In this document: positions 1-9,999 of the stretch, one piece after another
Position numbering within the stretch: the stretch's first letter is position 1
Layout of the letters: the number at the start of each line of letters is the position of its first letter
NCBI RefSeq assembly: GCF_000350225.1
Contig: NW_005179069.1
Span: 248,765-312,764 of the forward strand
Direction: 5' to 3'
DNA from: Chondrus crispus
Lineage: Eukaryota > Rhodophyta > Florideophyceae > Gigartinales > Gigartinaceae
Length of the DNA: 64,000 nt
Notes under the pieces: model-generated
Seen by the model: only the letters and a program-made list of their open reading frames with translations
Told to the model about the DNA's origin: nothing
Database searches by the model: none
Translations under genes and position numbers: made by a program

Positions 1-1651
1 CTTCTGTACTCCTTGAGGCAACTGGGTACGGCCCCGGTCGCCTCGTCCATCTCGATGGGGATACCGCGTATCCGTCCAACGAGGGTCACGTCGATTCCTT
101 TGACCGGCTCTCGGGTGTCGGTACCCGCCTTCACGAGGGGCGAAACGGACGCCCCCACCCGATCGCCTCCGGTCACCTCGCCGCGGGCCTCTGTCTTTGC
201 GCGTAGACTGCTGGATGAGATTGCACATTCCGGGACGCATCTTTATCTGATAGCGGTAGTTCCTGTACGCCGTGAACAGACGTTGTTCAGGCGACAGGAA
301 CGGGCATGCGTACATGGCGTGTCCGTACGCCCGACACAGCCAGCAAACGACACAGCCAGCAAACGTACGCGCTGCTATCCGTCGACAAGAACGTCGCTGC
401 GTGACGTGCATCCTCGTCGGTGAGTCGAGGCACGTAAGGCGGCACGGGACCCCCTTCTCGGCAGGAGATATCCAGCTCTGCCATGTTGTAGTTCGGACTA
501 CCCTTGGCTTTCGGCGTGTGTCGTGCACTGAGGGGGAACGGTGCGAACTCCCTCGGCAGAGCGCGCGCGTTCGGCGGAGCGTTAGGGGGGTTGTCGGGAG
601 ACCACCCGTAAGGGAACGGGACTCGGCCGGGCGCGAAGCGCCGTAAGGAATTAGAGGGGTATAAGGAAATAGAGGACACGCCCAGGAGGGGCGGGGCGGT
701 GGGGACAGACTGGTGCGAACGCTACCGTAGGGGAACAAGGGGCGCGAGCGGCAGAGGTAGGTGGGAATCGGGGACGTAGATAGCTCGCGTGGTACCGTCG
801 TGTGACGGGGACCGGCGCGAGGCTACAACTCCGATTCCAGAAACTCAGATTGTAGACCCAGGCTTCGTGAGGTTTTACCTGGGGTTGGACGTCGCCTATG
901 TACTAGCCGATGTCGGAGCTATAATTATTTAAACTAAAAATACTAAATTAAACGGCGGCGGTGACCGGAGAAAAACTTCCTCGTTAGGAGGTATGACACC
1001 CATTACAAGTGGGGATTTACACCTGTACGCAGGGGCCTTGAGGCCCGGTTACACGTGGCGACGGGTACACGTGGGCACCCGAGAAAGAGTCACGCTGGCC
1101 GGGGACAGGTGTCCTGAGCAAAAGATGAGGTGTATCAGTGCACTACAGCGTGTGTGCGAACGCAGTCGCGGAGCTTCCAGTCAAACCCTTGGAAGTTGGC
1201 GTGGGAGGTCGGCCTCCCGCCCGGTCGAAGCCTTGCGTAATGGGGACAGGATCAGCCTGCCACTCATCTTCTCCAATGTGGAGGGCGGTCGCCGGCAAAC
1301 TTGTTCCGTGCAGCCTCGGAGTTCGGATTCCCATCGCTGCCGGCTTCAGATCCCGCAGCAGTAACCGGCGATGAGCGCGATAGGTTGTTCCCTTTGCCGT
1401 TGCGATACGGCGAATTGTTGAGGGTTCAGTCTTCTGTTGTCCGGGCAATCCTTGCGTCGTCTCCGCCACTGCGGCCCGGGTCGCAGTGGACAACCCGCGC
1501 ACGAAGTAGTGCGCAATGGGTTGTTCTGAGAACACGGCCGTGCCCCGGAACGCGGCGGATTCCAGCCGGTCCGCCAACGTGTTCTCGGTTTCGTGAGGGA
1601 GCTGTCGCGCCGATTCGACAGCATCAAACGCTTCCCCCAACACGTCGTCGG
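1..1651 (-). pseudogene. Ty3/mdg4-type gag remnant (element D), partial
   Basis: Decayed gag of a minus-strand LTR retrotransposon running off the left edge. Two recognisable pieces are seen. One is a capsid-like stretch (about 1143-1651) with motifs such as ETENTLADRLES and YFVRGLS, resembling the capsid of element B at 30.6 kb. The other is a CX2CX4HX4C zinc knuckle (C..C, GH, C) encoded at 304-345, followed by SPEQRLFTAYRNYRYQ. An open frame continues from there to the window start (GRIRGIPIEMDEATGAV), but I do not recognise it. The pieces lie in different frames with stops between them, so the gene is dead. The 5' part of the same element should be on the far side of the 1652-5965 insertion, next to the LTR ending at 6500. 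Confidence 0.55.
332..363. repeat. 16-bp perfect tandem duplication in gag
   Basis: CGACACAGCCAGCAAA occurs twice back to back, immediately 5' (on the minus strand) of the zinc-knuckle codons. It shifts the reading frame (16 is not a multiple of 3), so it could itself have broken the gag frame. Confidence 0.8.
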
Positions 1652-2749
1652 TGTAGTGCAATAATGGGCTCTACAGGGGGGTGACAAGAAAGGAAAATAT
1701 TTGGATATGAAAAGTAGTCCGGGTTGGGGGACACACGTGTGAATAACTGCACAGTTTTAATTTTTAATTATTTTATTTTATTTAGTTAATTAGTTGGCAT
1801 TAATTTTGCTGACACTAGATTAGATCTAGGATCCAGCGCCGCGAGCCACTCTAGTGGCTCCGGCGGGGCGATATGTACCTTAGCCCTCTGACCACCAAGT
1901 CAGTAAAGGTAACCCGAGTTGCCGGAGTTGAATGTCGTCTTGGTCGAAGTCCGTCTCTACCAAGACGCTCCCTTTTACCTAAGCCTACGGCATCCTTCAG
2001 CGCTCGGGGGTCCCATTCCTTTTCCCTTTATTTCCCAATCTAACCCGAGTTGCCAGAGTCTGATATCGCCTTGGTTGAAGTCCGTCTTTTACAAGACATT
2101 ACCTTTAACTACAGATTACTTTATCCTTTGCGCTCGGGGGTCCCCTTTTTCCTTATCAATTTTCCTTTACTTCCCTATCCTAATTTCCCTTAATCTTGAG
2201 TTGGTCCCACCTTGAAGGATTGCGATCCGCAACGTGACGTCACTTGTCATCGGGCTTTTGTGTTGGTGCACCAGTGGTGCTTTTATCAGTGTTGGTTCCA
2301 TCGGAATCTGGTTGCGACCGATCCGTTGTTGGTACTTTGCCATCGGGCAGTACGACGGTGTAGCGCTGCTACGTTTTCTTCTTTCCCGACGGGCTACGTT
2401 GCGATGTCCCCGTCGAAGACCTTATCAAGGGTATAAGGTGTACAAGGCCCTCTTCGAGCATTGGATTTACGACCCATCGGACCAAGTTTACCTAAACACC
2501 CCTCCGAACTCGTCGAGCAGTCGCCTTTACAAGTCTCTACCACCATTTACCGATCCCGGGCTGGGCCCTTCTCTTTGCCCCCCCCCTATCAAGGATCCGA
2601 GCTACTGCGGGCCGCAAACCCGCTTAAAGAGGACAGGGAGCTTCGAACACTCCGTAGCGCTGTGCCGTTGGCAGTTGTTGTTTTTGTTGCTGTTGTTTGT
2701 GTTGGACCGTCGGACCTTGGTCTCTGCCTAATAGGCGAATTGCACTACA
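1652..2749 (+). repeat. A-family LTR, plus orientation
   Basis: Starts TGTAGTGCAATAATGGG and ends AATTGCACTACA, i.e. TG...CA with an 11-bp terminal inverted repeat. It is the same family as the LTRs at 4854, 15655 and 29497 but the most diverged copy. A primer-binding site follows 4 nt after its end, so this is a 5' LTR. The flanking 5 bp (GTCGG) are not matched at the other end of the composite at 5966. Confidence 0.85.
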
Positions 2750-2753
2750 AAAG

Positions 2754-2772
2754 TGGTCTCCCGACCTAGAAT
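2754..2772 (+). other. primer-binding site (PBS), A family
   Basis: TGGTCTCCCGACCTAGAAT, 4 nt after the LTR end. The same PBS is found beside the LTRs at 29497 and, displaced, at 4722-4740. It begins with TGG, so it is complementary to a tRNA 3' CCA end. A second partial copy (ACCCGACCTAGAAACTGCGTA) lies about 25 nt downstream as a local tandem duplication. Confidence 0.75.
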
Positions 2773-2915
2773 TGCGTACAGGAGACCCGACCTAGAAACT
2801 GCGTAAGCTGAAACGGACTACAGGAGTTATATCTGCGACGTAAGTTTATTCAGGTGCAGTGGCGTTTTCTATTTTTTTCTTTGTGTTAAGTTAGGTTCGT
2901 TTTTGGAAACGAACC

Positions 2916-3405
2916 ATGTCGACAAGCGCCCCCGGAGACGTCGGTCCCGGGGCGAGTAGGAGCGGATCGGCAAGGGCGTCGAGGATCCCGCGAGGTCCTC
3001 GCACCCGAAGCCAGGCCAATACGGCCACGGATCCCGAGGGTCAAGATTCCCCGACGGGGATTGAAACCGACAAGGATAACCTATCCTACAGGTTCGAGAA
3101 GATGGGCGAGGAAATTCGCCAAGAGATGACGAAAAATCTCGAGGCTGAATTAGCCCTCGTCCGGAAGCAACTGGAGTTGCAGACATCCGAGTTCCACACC
3201 GTTTTGGGAGAGCTGTCGGCTCGAGTGGATCTCGTCGAGAAGGAGCGAGGTGAGGCGACCGACGGTCTGGAGCCGGAGGTCCTAGCCTCGTTGAAAATTT
3301 CAGTCAAGGACGCGAGGCGCGACGCGAATCAAGCCTTGGAGTCCTTAGGAAAAGTCAAAGCAAGCATCGATGACCGATTCGATCGCGCCGCGCAACGTCT
3401 CAAGG
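2916..3405 (+). pseudogene. gag N-terminal fragment, A family
   Basis: The first ~165 residues match the N-terminus of the intact A gag at 29403: shared DVGPG, SRIPRGPRTRSQ, EEIRQE, a coiled-coil-like stretch, DARRDANQ and SIDDRF. Similarity stops abruptly near 3405 after RLKE; beyond it the sequence belongs to a different gag on the opposite strand. The fragment has its own 5' LTR and PBS upstream, so it is the 5' end of a retrotransposon whose remaining ~12 kb is missing. Confidence 0.75.
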
Positions 3406-4664
3406 AGACCGGGCCCGCTCGTGTCGTCGTGGAGCTGACCGGCGCGGAGGCCGCATGGTGTAAGTCGTATACAACCGCTCTGCGTCCCACTCGAGGAAGT
3501 GAGCGAAGACATAGATTGCCACACCTTCGGTCAGGTGTTGGGCATTGAAGGTTATCCGGATATCCTTCAGGAACCGGAGCAACTGAATGGCGTCAGTACC
3601 GGCGAAGCTCTTCATCGTGGGACGGCGCCCACGGCAGCGTTGGATGCACTTCGCAATCCGTCCGGCGTCATCCGACGTAAAAAGCCTCGACGTGTTGTCC
3701 AACCGATACATCCGGTAGTTCGCGACGGCGCTGAACTCCTGTATCATGGTGTGGACAGGCTCGACCTCGGGTTCGGCGGGACCCAACGTTCCGAACGGAG
3801 GGACGGGCAAGCTTTGGACGTCGACGGGGCCGGGATGTGCGGTAAGATCCGTCGGCTGGTAGCCGCCCCGGCGAGGATCGAGGGAAGAATCGGTTCCCGT
3901 GATCCGCGTGCGATTCCTCCACGGCCCTGGTCGAGTTCGGTCCGTACCCGTCGTGACTGCTGCATGCTTCCCGAGGCATGCGGCAGGGCTTGAGTCTCGG
4001 ACGGGAAGTTCGCGTCCGCCGTCGGCTTGATGTCCTCCGCCCTCTGGCTGGTGATGGCACCAGCCAGGGGCCACTCTTGCGATCCGAACGGGCCCGGGGG
4101 AACAGTGGCACCGGACCTACTCGAGGGGGCTCCGGGCGGCCCCTCGGCCGAGGTCTGTTCCATCTCACGGGCACGGCGGCGAGTTGAGTTAGGCTCCGCC
4201 GCCATGTGCGCGAACGTTCCCATCTGTTCGGCTAATGGGAAGGCTTGCGGGTCTCGTCGAACCCCGTAGTTGGCACTGGCGGGTCGACCCGCAACCTCGA
4301 CGGCGGGGGAATCCATGCGCGCGTCCTCGACCAGCACCAAACGGGCGTACAGCTGGTCGACGAGCGCGCGCAGGTTCTCCAAGGACTGAGTTACGCGCTC
4401 GAACTTTCCTTCGCGGAGGGAGCGCAAGTCCTCCATACAGCGGGAGTAGACGATGCTAGAGACGTCCATACGGAGAGATGTTCGGAAATCTTCGATGTAC
4501 TCCGCGATGCGATCGTACATCGTGCGAGCGCGTCCTTTGGAGAAGTCAGGCGACGGTTCGCGGTCTCGAGGACCTGCGTCGCCGTCGCCCACTTGGACGC
4601 GTAGCGCGGCCTCTCGCACATCCGCCGGCTCGGAGCGGATCGAAGTCGGGTACTCGGCGCTCAT
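3405..4664 (-). pseudogene. gag fragment of a second A-like subfamily
   Basis: Minus-strand frame beginning at an ATG (4664; MSAEYPTSIRSE). It has a predicted coiled-coil region, a Pro/Arg-rich linker, then after a frameshift near 3.75 kb a capsid-like domain (FSAVANYRMYRLDN, FAGTDAIQLLRFLKD, IYVFAHFLEWDAERLY). The capsid part resembles the A gag region around SYRTYRLRN and VLDFLAKIVQEF, but the N-terminus is unrelated to the A gag. It is truncated at the junction near 3405. Its 5' LTR is the minus-oriented copy at 4854-5965. Confidence 0.6.
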
Positions 4665-4721
4665 CTCAAGGCGTACGGACGCCGACGTAAAGGACAACCT
4701 TCTCGGCGTGATCTTGAAGGT

Positions 4722-4740
4722 ATTCTAGGTCGGGAGACCA
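4722..4740 (-). other. displaced A-family PBS
   Basis: The PBS complement (ATTCTAGGTCGGGAGACCA on the plus strand) is present but lies 113 nt from its LTR instead of 4 nt. The intervening 4741-4853 segment contains an inverted repeat (AAACACCCC...GGGGTGTTT) and is absent from the other family members. Confidence 0.65.
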
Positions 4741-4853
4741 GTGTCGCAAAAACACCCCCACACGGAGGAGGGGTGTTTGCAGCGTTCGGCGCGAAGGCCC
4801 CGGATCGGCGGTACCGAGGGTCTTAGACCAACCCAACACCACCTGGCACGGGC

Positions 4854-5965
4854 TGTAGTGCAATGTGCCTGTCAGGCCGGAACCAGGGTCCAACGGTCCA
4901 GCGACAACACAACCAACAAACAACAACCAACAAGAGTTGCCGACGGAACAGCCCTACGGAGTGTCCGATTCTCCCTTTCCCTTGAAGTGGGTCTGCGGCC
5001 CACAGTAGCTCAAGTCCCTGATACGGGGGGGGGCAAAAGGAAGATGCCCGGCCCGGGACGAATGGTGGTAGATTCTTGTACAGGCAGCTGCTCGGCGAGT
5101 TCGGGGCGGTGATTAAGAAGCCGGACTTGATGGGTCGTAGATCCAATGCTCGCGGAGCACCTGTTACACCTTATACACTTGATAAGGTCTTCGACGGGGG
5201 CGTCGCAACGCAGCCCGTCGGGAACCAGCAAACACGTAGCAGCGCTACACATCCGTACTGCCCGATGGCAAAGTACCGACACCGGAACGGTCGCAACCTG
5301 TATCCGATGGAACCAACACTGTCCTGTATACACAGCAGGACCTTCGAGGGAGACGTCGTCGCAACAGCCTCCGTCGGGGGACGTAAACAAGTAGCAGCGC
5401 TACACCCACGTGTCGCCCAATGGCTAAGACACCTACACCGGTCCGGTTGCAACCAAAGCCGATGGCACCAACAACAAACAAAAGAGCCATCACAAGAGTC
5501 CGATGACTCCCGTCGTCACAATGCGGATCGCAATCAGGCACTGTGGAACCAACACAAGGTAAGGGCATAGAAATAGAGATAGAAATAGAAATGGATAGGT
5601 GAAATAAAGGAAAAGGAAGGGAACCCCGGCGCGCAAAGGATAACGTAATCTGTGGTAAAAGGGAGCGTCTTGGGAAAGACGGACTTCGACCAAGGCGATA
5701 TTCAACTCTGGCAACTCGGGTTACCTTTACTGACTGGTGGTCAGAGGGCCAAGGTATATATCGCCCCGCCGGAGCCACTACAGTAGCTCTCGGCGCTAGA
5801 TCCTAGATCTAATCTAATGTTAAATAACTAATATGCAACTAATTAAAATTAATGATTAAAATAATAAAGTGAAATAATTTTCACTTGTCATCCCCCCCAA
5901 TTTGTCATACGCCTCAATTCTTTTTCTTTTCACCCCCTCACGGTGTAGTCGATTATTGCACTACA
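4854..5965 (-). repeat. A-family LTR, minus orientation
   Basis: Reads TGTAGTGCAATAATCGACTAC... on the minus strand and ends ...CACATTGCACTACA. It contains the family's GATAGAAATAGAAATA simple-repeat patch and the CTAGATCTAATCTAATG stretch near U3. It forms an inverted pair with the LTR at 1652-2749. Confidence 0.85.
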
Positions 5966-6500
5966 CGGGCCAGTAGCGGGTGGTAGAGCGGCGTCGGCGA
6001 GAACGCGCGCGTAGACGAGCGGATCAACGCCTCGACGCCCCGGAGCACTACTGGTTGACGATCCGGTACTGAATGTCAGAGGCAGACCCGAGCTCGCCGA
6101 CGTCGTCGCGCGCGTCCACTACCCGAGCGGTAGCTAATTAACTGTCGCAGATCGGCCGGGCAAAAGTTAAGAGTAAGCTGGGAGGTAGACCGTCGGTGGA
6201 GGTTTGCCTAGCTCGGGTCCCTCCGCCGGCGGTCGCTCCCTTTATTTATTGTACAAGTTAATTAACCGTCTACAGTACAGCACGGACTGTACTGTAGTCG
6301 GCTTACTGTAGACAGGGCGGGCCGACCCGCACTGTAACACTGTCAGCCGTCGGGGCTGACAGCAAAACGTGTGCTACACGTTTGATGCACGTGTTGGTGC
6401 GCACGCCGTAAGGTATGCGCGCGCACGCTGTAAGGTCCGTACCTTACAGCGTTAGATCTAATTCTAAATCTAATATAAACATACCGGTATTTATGCTACA
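5966..6500 (-). repeat. probable 5' LTR and leader of element D
   Basis: On the minus strand the segment begins TGTAGCATAAATACCGG, similar to the B LTR start (TGTAGTATAACAACCGG). It carries LTR-like features: palindromic CTACAGTACAG/CTGTACTGTAG near 6275-6302, TA-rich U3 and GC-rich downstream part. The start at 6500 cuts exactly into the reading frame of the neighbouring KDZ-like gene, as expected for an insertion edge. The internal end of the LTR was not located. Confidence 0.5.
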
Positions 6501-7672
6501 CCCTGCTGGCATACACTGTGGATCCGGATGTAAAGAAGCTCCATTGCGAATGCCGAGTCTCTGCGGATTGGAAACACTCCAGCCCACTTACCCATGAAGT
6601 GTACGAGTTTCATGCATGTTAGACACTCCCAGTCTACAAACCGGACCATTGGGACACCATGACTTAAAGTGAAGAGTTTAATAGTCCTGAATTGCGAGAA
6701 TGAATGTTTGGCTTGAAGCCGATCACACCTGGGACAGGTGGAACGCCCGGCGTCTGACAAATGAAGGATGTATCCAGATTTCAGATTTTCCAATTGATTT
6801 GCTATCGCCAGGGTGCTGTTTTGGATCGACTCTACATAGAAGAAGACTACGGGGGATGACTATTTTTGCGTACTTTCTAATTGTATCAATGTCATTGATC
6901 TTCACCGGAATATTACGTAAATTTGTCTCTCTATCGACCTCCTCAAAGCTTGTTCGAAACTTGACGCGGTCTCCGAATTGTCGCCCACATTCTCAACGCA
7001 CTTGTTAGAGACTCGACAAGATTCTACATGTATACACGTACCTCTTCTGTAAGCGGAACCTCTGCAAGGTTTGCACTGAAAAGGTTTGCCGTCCATACGG
7101 AGAACGGATGCAAAAATGCCTTTTTCTGAGTCCAAAACAACCCAAAAAGACCACATATAGACAATCGTCCTTCTTTGGAAAAGGGCATCGTCGTCTCTCC
7201 GTTCAAGCTCTGCGCATGGGAATGGTTCAGAAGTGTTCATGGCTGGCCTTGCAAAATGGGTTTCGCTTCTGTCTAAAATATATTTGATTCTAGCGAGAAG
7301 TCTTGCATCATTTTGACAAGTAATGGTATGATGGAATTGTTGGCTTACAATACTGGAGCCTGATACAAGGCTGCATGTGCAGTGAATGACAAGGGTGGCA
7401 TCAAACACGGAAGAGTTGAGACAGACCGCGTTTGGCGGCCTCCGAGCGGTTTGCCACAAAATACTTATTGATTTTTCTCTCGCTGACATATGTCGCGTGC
7501 ACCGACGACTTGAAATTAACTCTAGTTCTCTTCCTCGGAAAAGAGTGTGTGCGACTCTAATGGTGCTTTCCGCATCATGGGGATCCTTCAGATATTCGAT
7601 GAAATGTCTGGATGAAGCAAGCGCAGCTGAAAACATTTGTTCTTTTGTCATTCGAATAACATTAGAAAGCAT
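6501..7672 (-). pseudogene. KDZ/HMGXB3-like transposase fragment
   Basis: One minus-strand frame with two internal stops (TGA at 6902-6904 and a TAG about 40 nt further on). It has a SWIM-like cluster (FQCKPC...GTCIHVESC) followed by two CxxC pairs (STCPRCDRL and WECLTCMK) and a GxFPxRRDxAFxMELLY motif. That order of cysteine clusters is what I recall from HMGXB3-type proteins and the KDZ (Kyakuja-Dileera-Zisupton) transposases they derive from; the assignment is from memory of the motif layout. The catalytic core would lie downstream, but the frame is cut by the LTR of element D at 6500, so only the N-terminal DNA-binding part is visible. It could be another CxC-bearing transposon protein. 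Confidence 0.45.
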
Positions 7673-9265
7673 GTTGTTTGATTAGATACCTTCAATGGCA
7701 TAAGGGGTAAACAAAGGCCGAACGGCTTTCCGTAACCTTTTTGTGCCCTCCCAGTTACTCTCTGTAGATTAATGGTTAGGTCCTCGCCAGGTGAGCTCAA
7801 TTGCATTGCAGTTGTGTTTAAAAGTCAAAGCATCAACATCAGATGGTCTGGAATAGTATGGGATAGTTCGGATAGTTGTCACTGCAGTACGTTCATGAAT
7901 TGAGGAAGAGATCAAGTGGTACTGTCCTCGTTTTTCATCAAACATAGATATCAATGCCGAAGTGTCGGAATTCATGTGAACATAAATAAAAGTAACACAG
8001 CTGAGGCCCACCGCGCGCTACGCAATGTTGACCGACGTTGAGTACTCGACGGCAATCGGCGGTCGGGACTTGGCATGGAAAATTTCGTTGGATCATACAG
8101 CACATATCCGTACAGATCTAATGCCATGTGGCAATGCTCACGGATCTGGTGATGTGGAACGAACCAAAACCAAAATGAAACAACATGGTGCGAATGGAAA
8201 TATGAAACTTCATGCGAAGTTTTTCAATTTCGGGGCCGGACGGGACGGTAGGATCAGGTAGAAGAGGACCAGATGAAGCCGTTGTGATGATGGTAGCTAG
8301 ACCAAGGATTCACAATCTAGATGGCTCTGGGCAGTGTTTCCTGGGGGCTGGGGGAACTGATGAGACCGAAGATGCGCTGGTCACACCTGCATTACAGAAA
8401 GCCAGAGCGAGCGTCACTCAGAATAACCCCTTTTCAAACGGCCCGTCCAGGGCACATTTACATTGGTCAGGGCAAGGCTATCTACTGGGCCTCCCTGATC
8501 CTCTCGGGAAGCAAATAATGGACGGTTTTCTGGGGTCTCCCACACTATCCTTTTATTGGGCATCCCGGGTATGAGAATAAGTTATACATATGGGAAATGG
8601 CCCCCCATAGAAAGGGTTTGCCCATGTGACATCCCAAGTTTGGACTTGGGTCATAGATTTACCTTGCGGTCATAACAGAGCATTTCTCGGGAGACACATG
8701 CATACAATGGGCGCGAAATTTACTTGTAGGCGTTCTCCGGTATTGGTAACACACCTTAATCGTATCCCTTTGCTTGAAGTCGACTTATCTTTTGTCTATT
8801 TCCCAGGGAGGCGTTGTGGGAGACGTTCCTGTAGAATTACGTGCCAGTCTACAGAATCAACGTGAGGTGTATGACGCATTCTACGAAAGTCTGCGACGTC
8901 GTCTGACAGTCTATGACGTCGCTTGCGATAGTCGCTTGCGACCGACTGAGTCTATTTCGGTCTACAACGGCATTTCCTTCTTGGAAGAGACTCCTGCTTC
9001 CGAAATACAACACACGTGCATAGCATCACTTACGTAGGACTTTCTGACTTTGTCAGAAGACAAACATCAACCCTTCCAACCCTGTGCGAACATCGCGCCG
9101 TCGTGCAGTCTTTGGATCTCCTCGAAATGCTGCTCTCTCATCGTTACACCGTTTCCTGGCAGATTCGTGGGTCCCGGTGACAGAATCACTGGACCCACAA
9201 TAACTTTATGTTTATAAATCCAGAGCTCAATTAAGACTACGCTACTTCCCTTTGGTGTGCAAAAC
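7673..9265. other. no recognisable gene
   Basis: Only short open frames are present (longest about 120 codons on plus) with no motif I recognise. It probably belongs to the same decayed DNA transposon as the flanking frames. Confidence 0.4.
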
Positions 9266-9952
9266 ATGATATCGAACTCTGACGCCCTTCCGTCACCAGA
9301 ACCCCTCGCTGTTCCAGATACGGCACAATGCTTACGTGACACATCGCGTACTGTGTCTCGAGATGATTCGCCACCGCGTTTTCAAAGTCACACAGGCTGT
9401 ACCCTACTAGGGTACAGCCTGTGTGACTTTGAAAATGACAAGATCGGCGTTGAACACGAATACGCGATGTGTCACGTAAGAAGATCTTTGTCACCAAGGA
9501 TGGACAAAAGTGTCGGACCGACAACCAGCGATGTGAATCGGACAATGTCTTTTGACGTTACACCATCAATGACTTTAAACCAACATGAACACAGTGTTCC
9601 GACATCCGGGGCAGATCGTACTACAAACGCATCTAACACACCCAAACAAAGTTTAAAAGATGCGCCGTTGCCTCCTCATGAAAATCTTCATCTCGAAATT
9701 CTCGCGAGTTCGGAAGATGGAAATCTCACGGGCAGTGACAGTTCTGACAGTATGGATCCAGGCGACGTCGCGTGGTCACAGCAACACGAAGAACTGCTCA
9801 GTATACTAGCAGCTGGAGAGCGGTTTTCTACTTCTGAAGACGAAGACGGTTTCTATGATCAGAACCTTGTCGGGATTGAACACGAATTGAGCGAACAGCG
9901 ATCACATTCTTATCTAAGGAGGGGAATAAGACGCAAACCAGACTGCCGTTGA
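9266..9952 (+). CDS. unknown acidic protein, transposon-associated
   Basis: An open frame of about 228 codons from ATG 9266 (an in-frame GTG lies 9 nt upstream). The second half is rich in Asp, Glu and Ser (SSEDGNLTGSDSSDSMDPGD, STSEDEDGFYD), typical of an unstructured N-terminal region of piggyBac-like or other DDE transposases. I see no domain. The first half overlaps a long inverted repeat (9331-9480), so part of the frame is read through a hairpin. The following sequence continues with acidic, then basic stretches interrupted by stops. It could be the N-terminus of the transposase-like frame downstream. Confidence 0.3.
   Translation: MISNSDALPSPEPLAVPDTAQCLRDTSRTVSRDDSPPRFQSHTGCTLLGYSLCDFENDKIGVEHEYAMCHVRRSLSPRMDKSVGPTTSDVNRTMSFDVTPSMTLNQHEHSVPTSGADRTTNASNTPKQSLKDAPLPPHENLHLEILASSEDGNLTGSDSSDSMDPGDVAWSQQHEELLSILAAGERFSTSEDEDGFYDQNLVGIEHELSEQRSHSYLRRGIRRKPDCR
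9331..9480. repeat. 150-bp interrupted palindrome
   Basis: Inner arms 9379-9406 and 9408-9435 are a perfect 28-bp inverted repeat around a single central C. Outer arms 9331-9350 and 9461-9480 are a second perfect 20-bp inverted repeat. The arms are separated by 25-28 nt that do not match. The result is a cruciform-capable structure inside an open frame. Confidence 0.9.
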
Positions 9953-9999
9953 CGATATGTATACAGGTTTATTTATGGAACCTATGCACTATGTAGGAG

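Noticed and set aside
332-363. CRISPR-like repeats
   Set aside because: Only two abutting 16-bp copies without spacers; a simple tandem duplication. No CRISPR array is seen anywhere in the window.
1-1651. host gene running off the left edge (frame GRIRGIPIEMDEATGAV)
   Set aside because: It is continuous with a gag-type zinc knuckle on the same strand and lies within a retrotransposon remnant, so a transposon origin is more likely.
8212-8574. 120-codon plus-strand frame
   Set aside because: No domain, no start context, and overlapping frames of similar length nearby; not supported as a gene.
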